Source: JBGSMF01 sp964651475
GTDB lineage: Bacteria; Chloroflexota; Anaerolineae; Fen-1058
Reading direction: 5' to 3'
Length of the DNA stretch: 35,678 nt
Assembly (NCBI GenBank): GCA_964651475.1
Contig: CAZYXV010000039.1
Coordinates: 1-35,678 of the forward strand
In this document: piece after piece, positions 35,216 through 35,678 of the stretch
How the letters are laid out: each line of letters opens with the position of its first letter
Numbering within the stretch: position 1 is the stretch's first letter
The notes under the pieces: generated by a model
What the model saw: only the letters and a program-made list of their open reading frames with translations
What the model was told of the DNA's origin: nothing
Databases searched by the model: none
Made by a program: the position numbers and the translations under genes

Positions 35216-35243
35216 ATTCTACCTCATTACAGCAAGCTGGCAA
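35216..35243 (-). promoter_or_regulatory. Promoter for the 149-aa/ABC ATPase unit
   Basis: TTGCCA (35243-35238) and TAGAAT (35221-35216) are 16 bp apart, each matching five of six consensus bases. The leader would be about 27 nt. Confidence 0.55.
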
Positions 35244-35259
35244 GTGGATCTGGTTGTGA

Positions 35260-35293
35260 GGGATTGGGGGTTGGGGATTAGGGATTGGGGGGG
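35260..35293 (+). other. G-rich tract with five G-runs (possible G-quadruplex)
   Basis: Runs of 3, 5, 4, 3 and 7 G separated by 2-4 bases, of the form GGGATTGGGGGTTGGGG. It lies between the TPR remnant and the promoter at 35216-35243. Similar GGGATT repeats occur as intergenic filler in other bacteria, from memory. Confidence 0.6.
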
Positions 35294-35298
35294 CGCGC

Positions 35299-35500
35299 CA
35301 GGCGGCGAGTTGCTGGCGGACGCGGTCGGCGTAGGGGGATTTGGTTTGTTCGTAGATGACAAGGGCGGCTTGTGCGCAGGCGATGGCCTGGGGGCGGTCG
35401 CCGAGTTTGTCCAGGGATAGGACCATGTTCCAGAGCCAAATTCCTTCATCCTCCCAAACTTTTGCCGCCTGCCCAGACCGCCCCTTCCCAAGGCGTGCAG
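35299..35500 (-). pseudogene. Remnant of a TPR protein (C-terminal fragment)
   Basis: One minus-strand frame reads WEDEGIWLWNMVLSLDKLGD followed by RPQAIACAQAALVIYEQTKS and PYADRVRQQLAAWR. This is the typical last repeat of Chloroflexota/cyanobacterial TPR proteins, which usually stop shortly after the AxWR end. Here the frame runs on into the G-rich tract and the promoter region, and upstream it is cut by the three near-palindromes at 35509-35556. There is no start codon with a ribosome site. I read it as a decayed, 5'-truncated gene. Confidence 0.6.
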
Positions 35501-35508
35501 GAGGTACT

Positions 35509-35556
35509 AGTTCCAGAACTGGCGAGTCGAGTTCCAGAACTCAGAGTTCCAGAACT
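35509..35556. repeat. Three copies of the 12-bp near-palindrome AGTTCCAGAACT
   Basis: Copies start at 35509, 35530 and 35545 (21 and 15 bp apart). Each has AGTTC and GAACT arms around CA. They could be binding sites for a dimeric protein or a simple dispersed repeat. Confidence 0.85.
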
Positions 35557-35678
35557 AGGTAACAAATTTTCCATGGCGCCTCGGATCGCGGTTTAGTGAA
35601 ATCGCGAAAAAAAAATTCAAAAAACAGCAAGTACATCCAAAGCCCCAAAATGGGCTAAAAAACCGAAATAAACATGTT
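35557..35678. other. AT-richer end of window, no gene seen
   Basis: The last 120 bases contain A-runs and two small hairpins (TCGCG/CGCGA near 35584-35608; AGCCC/GGGCT near 35650). Neither is followed by a T tract in a useful orientation. No open frame with a ribosome site was found. Confidence 0.5.

Noticed and set aside
35016..35426. A real 136-aa protein gene
   Set aside because: Its first third is a TPR C-terminal remnant and the rest is low-complexity and antisense-frame sequence overlapping the promoter and start of the 149-aa gene.

Overview
The window looks like a chromosomal segment of a Chloroflexota bacterium (Anaerolineae/Caldilineae-like). The reasons are the GC-rich coding, very large secreted beta-rich proteins with a C-terminal I-[YF]-L-P tail (a tail I associate with secreted Chloroflexota proteins), an NB-ARC/TPR regulator of the kind common in that phylum, and many small palindromic intergenic repeats. 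No rRNA, tRNA, CRISPR array, transposase or phage gene was seen. The taxonomic call is inference.

Layout: (1) 1-9444, minus strand: a 2373-residue secreted multidomain protein, an intrinsic terminator, a 397-residue secreted paralog, and a nitronate monooxygenase-like flavoenzyme 8 bp behind it. (2) 9445-11536: a divergent control region, then on the plus strand moaA (molybdenum cofactor synthesis) and an orphan NarL/FixJ-type response regulator. (3) 11549-26524, minus strand: read 5' to 3' this is a 173-residue unknown protein, a 218-residue unknown protein, a 1837-residue beta-helix surface protein, an approximately 1838-residue papain-like secreted peptidase, a lipoprotein and its signal-less paralog. 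A strong hairpin then ends the series, and an ABC-2-type permease follows with what looks like a leaderless start. The first four genes are 22-60 bp apart and form a likely operon; palindromes separate the later ones. (4) 26601-29735, plus strand: an NB-ARC/TPR (STAND) protein with an N-terminal HTH-like segment, transcribed away from the surface operon across a 76-bp gap. (5) 29796-33353, minus strand: an 1185-residue beta-helix surface protein with a PhoB/OmpR-like promoter. (6) 33638-35182, minus strand: an ABC ATPase of the family that partners ABC-2/DUF990-type permeases, and a small membrane protein with a good promoter. (7) 35183-35678: remains of a TPR gene, a G-rich tract and three copies of a 12-bp near-palindrome.

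The main theme is a locus for extracellular proteins. Five of them carry the same short I-[YF]-L-P-[VAL]-[VI]-x-[RK] motif. In four it is the very C terminus. In the papain-like peptidase it lies 262 residues before the end. This suggests a shared cell-surface sorting or anchoring signal. The STAND protein beside the operon is the obvious candidate regulator. The two unknown cytoplasmic proteins at the operon head are candidates for dedicated accessory factors. These functional links are inference from gene order and motifs, not demonstrated facts.
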